The translations under genes were made by a program, and so were the position numbers. DNA of 7,611 nucleotides from CAYYAQ01 sp964469555 (GTDB taxonomy: Bacteria > Planctomycetota > UBA1135 > UBA2386), in NCBI GenBank assembly GCA_964469555.1, contig CAYYAQ010000208.1, positions 1 to 7,611 on the forward strand, written 5' to 3'. This document shows positions 1-6,938 of this stretch, piece by piece. The notes beneath the pieces were generated by a model that was not told where the DNA came from, did not search any database, and saw nothing but the letters and a program-made list of their open reading frames with translations. Position 1 is the first letter of the stretch. Each line of letters opens with the position of its first letter.

Positions 1-5
1 CGCGG

Positions 6-356
6 ATGAAACGATGGATGACACTCGTCGGACTCGCTGGCCTCGCAGCAGGGATCCCCTTGGGGGTGACCTTTCACAAGGCGTACTTGCAGGCAAACGC
101 GAAAGAGCTGCCCTGGCTTGTTCGAGAGCTGGAAGCCAAGTACGAACTAAAGCCCGATCAGCTGCGGCTCGTGCGGGCGATTCTCCAACAGAGGGACCGC
201 TCCACCAAGAAGGCATACGCCGCGAAGCACGAGCTACTCCCCTTCGAGCTGCGCAACGAGATTCAAAACATCAAACGCAAGGCGGACGAGAGGATCGACG
301 CCGTCCTGGACAGCACCCAACGGGAGCAGTACAGGAAAGACACGCGCTCTCCGTGA
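6..356 (+). CDS. Small membrane-anchored helical protein, Spy/CpxP-like (two LxxxQ motifs)
   Basis: A 116-residue protein. Residues 1-29 form a signal peptide or signal anchor: MKRW, then a hydrophobic stretch from about 6 to 23. The rest is charged and predicted helical. Two short motifs, L48-KPD-Q52 and L101-DST-Q105 (the latter followed by REQYRK), resemble the paired LTxxQ motifs of Spy/CpxP and heavy-metal-resistor-type periplasmic proteins, which are small helical chaperones or stress sensors. The conserved Thr is replaced in both, so the family call is tentative. The protein should sit in the periplasm, probably tethered to the inner membrane. The ATG at 6 puts the hydrophobic segment right at the N terminus, which supports this start, but the window begins five bases upstream, so an upstream start and the ribosome binding site cannot be checked. 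It ends 14 bases before the PilM/GspL-like gene and is probably cotranscribed with it. It could instead be an accessory part of that machine. Confidence 0.72.
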   Translation: MKRWMTLVGLAGLAAGIPLGVTFHKAYLQANAKELPWLVRELEAKYELKPDQLRLVRAILQQRDRSTKKAYAAKHELLPFELRNEIQNIKRKADERIDAVLDSTQREQYRKDTRSP

Positions 357-370
357 ACAAGTAGGCAGAA

Positions 371-2311
371 ATGGCAAAAGGTGTTGGATTAGACGCTGGT
401 GAATTCGAAGTCAAAGTCGTCGAGCTGGACGGCTCCTATCGCAAGCCTCGCCTGACGAAGGTGAGCGTCGATCGGGTTGCCCAGCATTCGACCATGTCTT
501 CCGATCCGGATCACGCGACCTCGGAGGCGACGGCGCTGCAGCACGCGGTCAAGGCTGGGCACTTCAGCACCCAGAACGTGTGCCTCGGCTTCCCGAGTCG
601 CGAAGTGCTGTTCCGGCAGCTGCACGTGCCGTTCACTGGCGAAGATCGTATTCGCAAGGTCATCAAGTTCGAGGCCGAGGGCGAGATCCACGGCCAGAGC
701 GTTGACGACATGGTGATCGACTTCCACATCGTGGAAGAGCTTGGCGACGAGACCCGCGTGCTCGTCGCTGGCGTGCCGAAGCAACCGCTTCGCATGACGC
801 TGACGGCCCTCGAGAAAGTCGGCATCGAACCGGAGCGTGTCGACCTGGACATGATGGGTCTGTACCGCGTCGCCGATTGGTGCGGTGCGTTGACGGCGAA
901 CTCGCCAGCCCAGGGGGCCGACGATGGAGACGGGGAGCTCGCTGTCGAAGGCGCTCGAAGCAGGGTGGTCGTCGACTTCGGCGCGCGCGCCGTGCGGGTG
1001 CTCGTCGTTACCAACGGCCATCTCCTCGACATGCGGGCGATCCCTCTCGGGAGTGATTCGGTGGCGGAGGATATTTCGACGCGCTTCGACATCTCTATCG
1101 ACGAGGCGCGCGAAGCCATGGTCTATTCGCTGTCGACGGGCGAGGACCACGTCGTGTCGGCTTCGGAGATTCTCGACGTCGACGAGAGCAATGACGACGA
1201 GGAGGAATCCGAAGCCAGGAACCTCCCGCAGGAGACGAAGATCATCTCGTTCGCCGCTGTCGATGCTGCCCGAGATCGGTTCGTCCAGCGGTTGCGGCGC
1301 GAGTTCATGCGTTTCCTGGTGGCTGTCAAGGGCGTCGGGACGATCGAAGCGACATTCACGACGGGTGCCGGATCGCTCATGCCCGGAATCCACGACCTGC
1401 TGGCCGATGTGTTCGGGTGCGATCCGGAACCGTTGTCCTACGTGCACCTCCTCAGCCACAAACTCAGCGAGGAGGACGCGGATTACATGGAGCCGCGCAT
1501 CGCGGTGGCCGTTGGTCTCGCCCTCGGTCACATGAACGGGGTGAAGGGTTTCAACTTCCGTCAGGAAGACCTGAGCTTCACCCGCGGATTCGACCGGATC
1601 AAGCTGCCGTTGGCGATCGCCTGCATGCTCGCGCTGTTCTACCTCTTCTTCTACGGCGTCGGTTTGCGCAAGCAACTACAGGCGAAGGAGCGGATGTTCG
1701 GCTATGCCGTACCCAAGACGGCGAAGGCTTCGTCGACGCGACGCGAGTCGGGCAAGAGGGTCACGAACTACATGCAGTTCACGGGCTACCTGACGTACCT
1801 CGTCAACGAAGGCACGTGGCCCGAGCGCAACATGTCGCACAACGAGTACCGCACGATGGTGAACAAGCTCGCGGAGCAACCGACGTTCAAGCGCATCGTC
1901 TGGTACCGGAACGAACTCAACAACTACCTGAAGAAGGTCCAGACGGAAGGTCAGTTCGAACCGAGTCTCGCTCTCGATTCCAGCGTCGCCGTGCTGCAGC
2001 AGTTCGCGGGCGTGATCGCGTCGGTCGAAAAGTCCCTGGGCCGCTTCTACATCGGCGAGATCGGTCTGAAACTGCCGGCCGCGTCCCGTGGGCGACACCT
2101 CAGCTTCAAGGTCTTCTTCCGCGGCGAGCAGTTCCGTGAGAGGAATGTTCTGCTCAAGAACGCGTTCTTGAAGATCTTCGAAGACAAGGATTCGGCTTTC
2201 AAAGACTGGGTCAAAGCACCGAAGGAGCGACCTACCGTCGGCGATGACCTCGGCGCATTCGTCGACTACGCGATCGAGCTGCGCGCGGAAGTCCCCGTAA
2301 AGAAACTCTAG
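371..2311 (+). CDS. PilM/GspL-like assembly-platform protein (actin-like domain, one TM span, periplasmic domain)
   Basis: A 646-residue bitopic protein. Residues 1-405 read as a PilM/GspL actin-like fold: phosphate-1 region GLDAGEFEVKVVEL (D8, G10, K15), phosphate-2 region VVVDFGARAV (D202, G204), then IPLGSDSVAEDIS and a helix with EAREA, adenosine-type motif TGAGSLMPG (331-339), and a closing AVAVGLALGHM followed by NFRQEDLSF, the usual end of PilM before PilN-like sequence. One membrane span lies at about 412-432, followed by a periplasmic region of about 210 residues with a helical part and a C-terminal alpha/beta part. In known systems PilM binds the N terminus of PilN, while GspL carries both parts in one chain and couples the GspE ATPase to GspM; this chain has the GspL layout. 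Acidic and Gly/Asp-rich inserts occur at about 178-197 and 269-281. Several nucleotide-binding positions are atypical. It is followed 11 bases later by a GspM/PilO-like gene. The general role is fairly sure; type II secretion versus type IV pilus is not settled. Confidence 0.85.
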   Translation: MAKGVGLDAGEFEVKVVELDGSYRKPRLTKVSVDRVAQHSTMSSDPDHATSEATALQHAVKAGHFSTQNVCLGFPSREVLFRQLHVPFTGEDRIRKVIKFEAEGEIHGQSVDDMVIDFHIVEELGDETRVLVAGVPKQPLRMTLTALEKVGIEPERVDLDMMGLYRVADWCGALTANSPAQGADDGDGELAVEGARSRVVVDFGARAVRVLVVTNGHLLDMRAIPLGSDSVAEDISTRFDISIDEAREAMVYSLSTGEDHVVSASEILDVDESNDDEEESEARNLPQETKIISFAAVDAARDRFVQRLRREFMRFLVAVKGVGTIEATFTTGAGSLMPGIHDLLADVFGCDPEPLSYVHLLSHKLSEEDADYMEPRIAVAVGLALGHMNGVKGFNFRQEDLSFTRGFDRIKLPLAIACMLALFYLFFYGVGLRKQLQAKERMFGYAVPKTAKASSTRRESGKRVTNYMQFTGYLTYLVNEGTWPERNMSHNEYRTMVNKLAEQPTFKRIVWYRNELNNYLKKVQTEGQFEPSLALDSSVAVLQQFAGVIASVEKSLGRFYIGEIGLKLPAASRGRHLSFKVFFRGEQFRERNVLLKNAFLKIFEDKDSAFKDWVKAPKERPTVGDDLGAFVDYAIELRAEVPVKKL

Positions 2312-2314
2312 GAG
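2311..2314 (+). promoter_or_regulatory. Shine-Dalgarno GGAG for the GspM/PilO-like gene
   Basis: The sequence AGGAGA begins inside the TAG stop codon of the preceding gene, and its GGAG core ends 8 bases before the ATG at 2323. This is a good match to the anti-SD sequence at a normal distance. It fixes the start of the 199-residue gene and suggests that translation is coupled to termination of the PilM/GspL-like gene. Confidence 0.7.
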
Positions 2315-2322
2315 ACAGGACC

Positions 2323-2922
2323 ATGAAGAATCTCGATCTAGAAAAGGTGATCATCCTGCTGTCCCTGCTCCTCATGCCCGTGGCCGGTGGTTGGATCTAC
2401 ATGATGGACAAGGAACTCAAGGAGGCCGAGATGGCATTCCGGAGTTGCAAGGCCACGATCCAGGAAATCCATGGTATGCATCTGCGGATCAAGCTGACGA
2501 AGGACGAACTCAACAAGGAAGGCGAGGACGTCGACGATGCGCCGACGTACTTCCAAAACAGGGCGCTCGCGTCTCAGAAGGCGGGTCAGGCCATCTTGAC
2601 AGCCGATCAGATCACGGTGAATCAGAAGCGGTCGACGTCGGTGCGTCGCAACGGGCGCGGCAAGGAGATCGGCAAGGACATCGAGGTGTCCGTCGATTTC
2701 AAGGCCGAGAAGAGGGGTGGCATGCCGCTACCGCGCAGCTTCATCAACGCGTTCATCTTCAACTCGGAGATGCGGATGCCGATCTGGAAGCTGCGGAACA
2801 TCACGATGAAGAACAGTGACTTCATAGCCATGAAAGGCAGGTTTGCGCCGAAGACCTTGGAGATCTCTGACGAGTGGATCGTCTCGGACCTGGTGTTCGC
2901 CCGACGCAAGCCGCTGAAATAG
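2323..2922 (+). CDS. GspM/PilO-like inner-membrane protein
   Basis: A 199-residue protein with a short cytoplasmic N terminus (MKNLDLEK), one membrane span at about 8-27 (VIILLSLLLMPVAGGWIYMM) and a periplasmic remainder. After the span comes a charged helical, probably coiled-coil stretch (about 29-70), then an alpha/beta region with a basic patch (RRNGRGK, about 108-114) and a final pair of strand-like segments around WKLRNITM and WIVSDLVFARRK. This matches the plan of GspM and PilO: N-terminal anchor, coiled coil, ferredoxin-like periplasmic domain. These proteins dimerise and pair with GspL or PilN in the assembly platform. Recognition rests mainly on layout and on position just downstream of the PilM/GspL-like gene, since GspM/PilO sequences diverge strongly. 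It has a clear ribosome binding site overlapping the previous stop. The next gene starts 9 bases after its own stop. Confidence 0.65.
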   Translation: MKNLDLEKVIILLSLLLMPVAGGWIYMMDKELKEAEMAFRSCKATIQEIHGMHLRIKLTKDELNKEGEDVDDAPTYFQNRALASQKAGQAILTADQITVNQKRSTSVRRNGRGKEIGKDIEVSVDFKAEKRGGMPLPRSFINAFIFNSEMRMPIWKLRNITMKNSDFIAMKGRFAPKTLEISDEWIVSDLVFARRKPLK

Positions 2923-2931
2923 AGTGACGCG

Positions 2932-3399
2932 ATGAGTTGCAACGCGGGGAGTGCAGCACTGGGTTTCTTGGTCGCCCTCACGTTTGGCTCGTGCGGTGCC
3001 TTCATCGAGTACACGGAGGACCTGCGGACTTCAACGGACCGCACTTCGCTCGTGCGCTACACGGCGCAGGCTGGCGGGGTCGTGGGCATGATCGTCAGCC
3101 TGCCGCTCGACCTCGTGGCGATGCCGGTGACGTTTCCGGTCTACCTCTACCAGGAGAGTTCCTCCGAGGAGAGCGTGGACCTGTCGGACAGCTTGTTGTT
3201 CCCGACGTTCGCTCTTCGCGGCGTCGGATCCCTGCTCGCGTTGCCGGTGGATTTGCTCGAACTCGCGTTCTACCGAGCGTGGATACCGCCCGACACGCCG
3301 ACCGCCGAAGAGCAGGAGGGGATCGAGATGCAGCTCGACGATGAGACCTTGCCTCGCTATCCAGTGGAGCCGATCTACCCGGCGAAGAAGGCTGGCTGA
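2932..3399 (+). CDS. Small hydrophobic envelope protein, possible lipoprotein (faintly YceK/YidQ-like)
   Basis: A 155-residue protein of unknown function. The N terminus is hydrophobic (residues 8-20) and ends in FGSC, with C21 as a candidate lipidation site. The lipobox is weak, with Phe at -3 and no Lys or Arg before the hydrophobic core, so lipid attachment is uncertain. The body has two similar hydrophobic segments: GGVVGMIVSLPLDLVAMPV at about 48-66 and GVGSLLALPVDLLELAF at about 97-113, separated by an acidic stretch (SSSEESVDLSD) and LLFP. The pattern of LPxDL with D-S-LLFP faintly recalls YceK/YidQ family lipoproteins, whose conserved core includes a similar DLP...DTLLLP stretch. The C terminus is acidic and then Pro-rich (EEQEGIEMQLDDE, YPVEPIYP). 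The start lies 9 bases after the previous stop with only a weak purine-rich site, so expression may depend on coupling. It could be an accessory protein of the upstream platform or unrelated. Confidence 0.65.
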   Translation: MSCNAGSAALGFLVALTFGSCGAFIEYTEDLRTSTDRTSLVRYTAQAGGVVGMIVSLPLDLVAMPVTFPVYLYQESSSEESVDLSDSLLFPTFALRGVGSLLALPVDLLELAFYRAWIPPDTPTAEEQEGIEMQLDDETLPRYPVEPIYPAKKAG

Positions 3400-3415
3400 G
3401 ATTCCACCTCGCAAT

Positions 3416-3420
3416 GGGGT
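3416..3420 (+). promoter_or_regulatory. GGGGT ribosome-binding-like site deciding the start of the large protease gene
   Basis: GGGG at 3416-3419 lies 6 bases before the GTG at 3426 and 12 bases before the in-frame ATG at 3432. The spacing favours GTG as the start. The ATG gives a protein only two residues shorter, with the same signal sequence, so the choice barely changes the product. Confidence 0.4.
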
Positions 3421-3425
3421 AGATT

Positions 3426-6400
3426 GTGCACATGGCGATCGCCCTGCTGTGCCTCGGATGTTTGCTCGCCCCGCAGTCCGCGGACCAGATACTGAGGCTC
3501 GGTGACGACCGCGTCGAGGTGACGGCGCGGGGCGCGCTGGGGCCGAGGGTCTTGCCCCGGGGACGGCCCGCGGGCGACGCCAAACCACGCGTCTGGCGGG
3601 CGCGCGTCCGGATCGCCGCCGACTTGCGGGTGGGTGCGCGCCGCACGACGATGGATGCCGCGGCAGTCGCCAAGGTCAGGGACGCGTTTGCCACGTTCGG
3701 TCGAATGGTGAACGCCTGGAGTCGCGGGCGCGTGCGCATCGACGCCGACATCGCCGTGATGGAGGAGCCGCTGCACGTTCCGGATCGGGACGAACCGTTC
3801 TGGTTGACGCCGATGCGGCAACGAGATTGCGGGATCTCGGGCGAAGGCGTGGACTCGGTGTTTCTCGTCTTTCCCCCGGGCCAACGCGAGCTCGCGATGC
3901 TCGGTGGCACATTCGGTGGCAATCTCGGACCGGATGGCGCGGGGAGCACCGGGATCGCGTGGGTGCCCAGCCGCGAGGACGAGATGGTCCGGACGATCCT
4001 GCACGAGTGGTTGCACCAGGTGGAGTGGCTCGCGCGCCACAAGTTCGACATGCCGTGGCTCCCGGGTTCGCACGATCGTCGCGACCTCGGCTTCGTCGAC
4101 GAGGACCGGGCGCTCGCCGCGCTGATCGGACAGTATCTGTCGACAGCATTCTGGCGCGCCGCGGGAATCCGCGAGAGCCAGTCCGTGCGGAGGCTGGCGC
4201 CTGGGCGGAACGTTCACTGGCGCGATGTCGCGGACGACCCGTGGCGGCGCTTGCCCTTCGTCGACGGGTCCACGCTCGCCAAGCTCACGGGGTATCCCGT
4301 TCGCATCGAAGTCGGTAGAGGTTTTGTCGAGGCTCACTGCGAGGGCCAGGCGCCGGAGGATGTCGCCCTCGATCGACGCATCGATCTCGAACAAGAGTCG
4401 GCGCTGATCCTGCCGGTGCGTGGCACGAGAAACCGCTATGTGTGCATCGTGCGCGGTGACCGCGCCGAGCTGTTTGGCCGGCACCTGCGACGCGCCGATG
4501 GCGAACGCATCGTGGCGGGGGTGCTCCTTCCCCTTCGACCGAAGCAACGCATTGGTAACTGGGAAGCCGGCGGAACGGCGACTCCGCTCGCAGTGTTTGT
4601 CACCACGATGGCCCGTCGACCGCGCACAGAGGTCGAGCTCCTGTCGATCCGAGACGGGCAGGAGAGCGTCGCACTCGAGCGAACGACCGGGGTCGCGGTG
4701 GTCGGCGCGCCAGTGGGATTCCGGCGGATCGGGCCTGCGGACGACGTGAGCGTGGCAGATCGGCAGATCGAGAGTGGCGCGTCGGTTCAGACGACCCCGA
4801 CGGTCGCCGGTTCGTTGTCGGTCGTGCTGCGGCGTGGCGAGGACCGACTGCCTTACCGGACTCCCGTGTTGCCCCAGGTGACGGTCGAGCTGAAGCCGCG
4901 ATCCGGGCCTGACTCGGTCGTGCGGGCGGACGCGGCTTTCGTGTGCGTGGTGCGCAACAACACGACGGCAAAAGTGAAAGTGGCTCTCGAGGTCTGGGTG
5001 TCACCCGAGGTCGCGATCCTCGACCTTCCGAAGTCCCTGGTGCTCGTGGCTGGAGCCGAGAGGGTTCTTCCGTGCCGCATCCGCGTCGAGGCAGATCGGC
5101 CCGCGGGGCAGGTCGAGGTCCGACTCGTCGCGCGTGGTGGAGGCGAGATTCTCGGACAGGTGCGCAAGCGGCTGCACGTCGCCGTCGGGAGGGATTTCCT
5201 CCGCCTCGACTTCGAGGGTCGCGTGTACGCGATGCGTCCCGCGAAAGGAAGCGATACGGATGCAGGCGATTGGTCTGTCCGCCGGCGCACGGGCTTGATC
5301 GGAAGAGGATGCTTGCGCATCGCCGACGGAGGTGGGTCGAGGTTTGGTCGGCATCACGTGATGCCTCCGTCACCGTTGTCCTTCGATTCCGAGCAGTTCC
5401 CGCACCTCACGTTCTACTTCCGCGCACGTCCCAAGAAGGGCGCCCGCGTCGCGATCAATCTCGCGGTCGGTTCCGATGCGTTCTCGATACCGCTCGTCGG
5501 TGAGTTCGTGCGCGAGTGGGACAAACGTCGTCCGCTACCGCGAGCCCGAGTGAAGTTGACGGGTGAGTGGTGCCGCGTGACGTACGATCTGGATGCTGCC
5601 CTCGACAAGGCGCTCGGCGACGGCAACCACCGCGTGTTGTCGATCGACTTCGGGGACACCCGGGCGAGGTGCAGCAACCGGTTCTCGGGCGACGATGAGT
5701 GGTACTTCGAGGTCGATGAGTTCGCGGTCGTGCGCACCCCCGGGGAGACCGCCGACGATCACGTGCGCTACCTGACGCAGAAGTATCGACGCATGCTGTC
5801 GACCGACGCAGCGACTGCCCTGCGCAAGGGATTGGCCGCGATCGACACCAAGAAGCTCGGGCCACAGGGTCGGGTGGACCACGAGCTGCTGTGCCACGCG
5901 CTCGAGTGGCAGCGGGTTTCGTCGAAGCTCCCGCGGAAGCGGCGTGGGCGCCCCGCCGGGCGCGAGAGATACGCCGCGATGCTGCGCCATCGACATCACC
6001 TCACGGAGACTCCCGAGGATTTGCTCAAGATCGGCAAGGAGCAGGTTGGGCTGCATCAGGGCCAGATGGAAGAACTCACGGCGAAGATCGCTCCAGGCAA
6101 GACGTGGCGAGAAGTCATCGAGATCCTCAAGGCACGTCATCCGACGGGGGAAGAACTGCCGAAGGTTGCTGAGAAGTGGATGAAGAAGGCGATCGACTTC
6201 ACCGTTGAGCATGAACTCGTGACGGTGCCCATGGCGGCTCGCGATGCGCGCATTCGTGTCGTGACTCGCGGTGTCCTGTCGCGCACCTACCCTTTCGGCG
6301 GCTACGGGGGCACGCGTCGCACGGCACGCGGGTTTACCGGCACGTATCTCGTCTCGCCGCCTGCGGAATGGATGAGCGAGGCGCAGGCGGAAGAGAGATT

Positions 6401-6938
6401 GCGCGGAAATCACTATGCCTGGACGCGGGTCGTCGCGTTGCACGAGGTCGTGCCCGGACACCATCTACAAACCGTGGTGCACACGATGCGACCGCTCTCG
6501 GCCTTCCGGCGACAGTTCTATTCGACGGTGTTCGGTGAGGGCTGGGCGATGCACTGCGAGGAGCTGCTGTTCCGGCACGGGTTCTTCCCGGATGTAGAGA
6601 CGCGTTTCACGCAGCTGCAGATGCGGCTCTGGCGGGCGGCGCGCATCGTGATCGACGCTTCGCTTCACACCGGGAAGATGTCCATCGGAGAGGCGGAGAA
6701 GTTCCTTGTCGACGAGGTCTCTCTCGACCCGATCAACGCGAAGGCCGAAGTGGCGCGGTACATCGACAACCCGACCCGACCGATGTCGTATCTGATGGGC
6801 TTTCTGATCATCGAGAAGCTCAAGGAACGGAGTCGCAAGTTACTTGGCGCTCAGTTCTCCAGTCGCGTGTTCCTCGATCGGGTCCTCTCGTTCGGTCCGG
6901 TGCCGTTGTCCGCGGTGGCGAAGGGTCTGGGGTTGTGA
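3426..6938 (+). CDS. Large exported two-zincin protein: N-terminal HEWLH metalloprotease-like domain plus C-terminal DUF885 domain
   Basis: About 1170 residues. Residues 1-20 form a hydrophobic signal sequence (AIALLCLGCLLA) that lacks an obvious positive charge. Residues about 50-260 look like a zinc metalloprotease: H193-E-W-L-H197 follows a Gly-rich stretch (GGTFGGNLGPDGAGSTG), with E200, H205 and H216 (SHDRRD) as candidates for the third ligand; the exact family is not recognised. Residues about 485-585 are strand-rich and resemble an Ig-like or CARDB-type domain (VVRNNTTAKVKVALEV). Residues about 587-775 resemble a jelly-roll, carbohydrate-binding-like beta-sandwich (LRLDFEGRVY, LTFYFRARP, WYFEVDEFAVVRT). 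Residues about 780-1165 match the C-terminal part of DUF885: H1006-EVVPGHHLQ and E1038-GWAMHCEE, a putative MA-clan peptidase family with an HExxPGHH signature. That part is shorter than a typical DUF885 protein of about 550-600 residues. The product is probably periplasmic or secreted. The two protease signatures are directly visible; activity and substrate are unknown. The alternative start is ATG 3432. Confidence 0.85.
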   Translation: MHMAIALLCLGCLLAPQSADQILRLGDDRVEVTARGALGPRVLPRGRPAGDAKPRVWRARVRIAADLRVGARRTTMDAAAVAKVRDAFATFGRMVNAWSRGRVRIDADIAVMEEPLHVPDRDEPFWLTPMRQRDCGISGEGVDSVFLVFPPGQRELAMLGGTFGGNLGPDGAGSTGIAWVPSREDEMVRTILHEWLHQVEWLARHKFDMPWLPGSHDRRDLGFVDEDRALAALIGQYLSTAFWRAAGIRESQSVRRLAPGRNVHWRDVADDPWRRLPFVDGSTLAKLTGYPVRIEVGRGFVEAHCEGQAPEDVALDRRIDLEQESALILPVRGTRNRYVCIVRGDRAELFGRHLRRADGERIVAGVLLPLRPKQRIGNWEAGGTATPLAVFVTTMARRPRTEVELLSIRDGQESVALERTTGVAVVGAPVGFRRIGPADDVSVADRQIESGASVQTTPTVAGSLSVVLRRGEDRLPYRTPVLPQVTVELKPRSGPDSVVRADAAFVCVVRNNTTAKVKVALEVWVSPEVAILDLPKSLVLVAGAERVLPCRIRVEADRPAGQVEVRLVARGGGEILGQVRKRLHVAVGRDFLRLDFEGRVYAMRPAKGSDTDAGDWSVRRRTGLIGRGCLRIADGGGSRFGRHHVMPPSPLSFDSEQFPHLTFYFRARPKKGARVAINLAVGSDAFSIPLVGEFVREWDKRRPLPRARVKLTGEWCRVTYDLDAALDKALGDGNHRVLSIDFGDTRARCSNRFSGDDEWYFEVDEFAVVRTPGETADDHVRYLTQKYRRMLSTDAATALRKGLAAIDTKKLGPQGRVDHELLCHALEWQRVSSKLPRKRRGRPAGRERYAAMLRHRHHLTETPEDLLKIGKEQVGLHQGQMEELTAKIAPGKTWREVIEILKARHPTGEELPKVAEKWMKKAIDFTVEHELVTVPMAARDARIRVVTRGVLSRTYPFGGYGGTRRTARGFTGTYLVSPPAEWMSEAQAEERLRGNHYAWTRVVALHEVVPGHHLQTVVHTMRPLSAFRRQFYSTVFGEGWAMHCEELLFRHGFFPDVETRFTQLQMRLWRAARIVIDASLHTGKMSIGEAEKFLVDEVSLDPINAKAEVARYIDNPTRPMSYLMGFLIIEKLKERSRKLLGAQFSSRVFLDRVLSFGPVPLSAVAKGLGL
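5325..5371. repeat. Nested inverted repeat with a perfect 16-bp palindrome inside the protease gene
   Basis: Bases 5350-5365 read GGCATCACGTGATGCC, a perfect palindrome centred on CACGTG. In addition, GACGGAGG (5325-5332) is the exact reverse complement of CCTCCGTC (5364-5371), so an outer 8-base stem encloses the palindrome and shares two bases with it. The element lies within the coding sequence, in the junction after GGG in the beta-sandwich region (it encodes GRHHVMPP). It could be a protein-binding site, a hairpin or chance. Confidence 0.4.

Noticed and set aside
14..364. Second + strand frame overlapping the first gene
   Set aside because: It has the same span in another frame and is Arg/Ala-rich without a hydrophobic N terminus; the frame from 6 has a clear signal anchor.
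979..992. 14-bp GC palindrome CGGCGCGCGCGCCG
   Set aside because: It is a low-complexity alternating GC run encoding FGARAV in a conserved protein motif, and is likely in GC-rich DNA by chance.
389..1675. Long open frame of 428 residues on the - strand
   Set aside because: It lies wholly antisense to the PilM/GspL-like gene, is rich in His, Arg and Asp with no recognisable motif, and is typical of a GC-rich codon shadow.
3400..3425. Possible promoter or terminator before the large protease gene
   Set aside because: The 26-base gap shows no hairpin with a T-run and no -35/-10 pair; only a G-rich ribosome-binding-like site is visible.
3375..4547. Long open frame of 390 residues on the - strand
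   Set aside because: It is antisense to the signal peptide and HEWLH domain of the large protease, which has clear motifs. The composition is shadow-like (Arg, His, Pro-rich) and no start signal was seen.
5535..6464. Open frame of 309 residues on the - strand
   Set aside because: It is antisense to the DUF885 region and has no domain motif or plausible neighbour arrangement.
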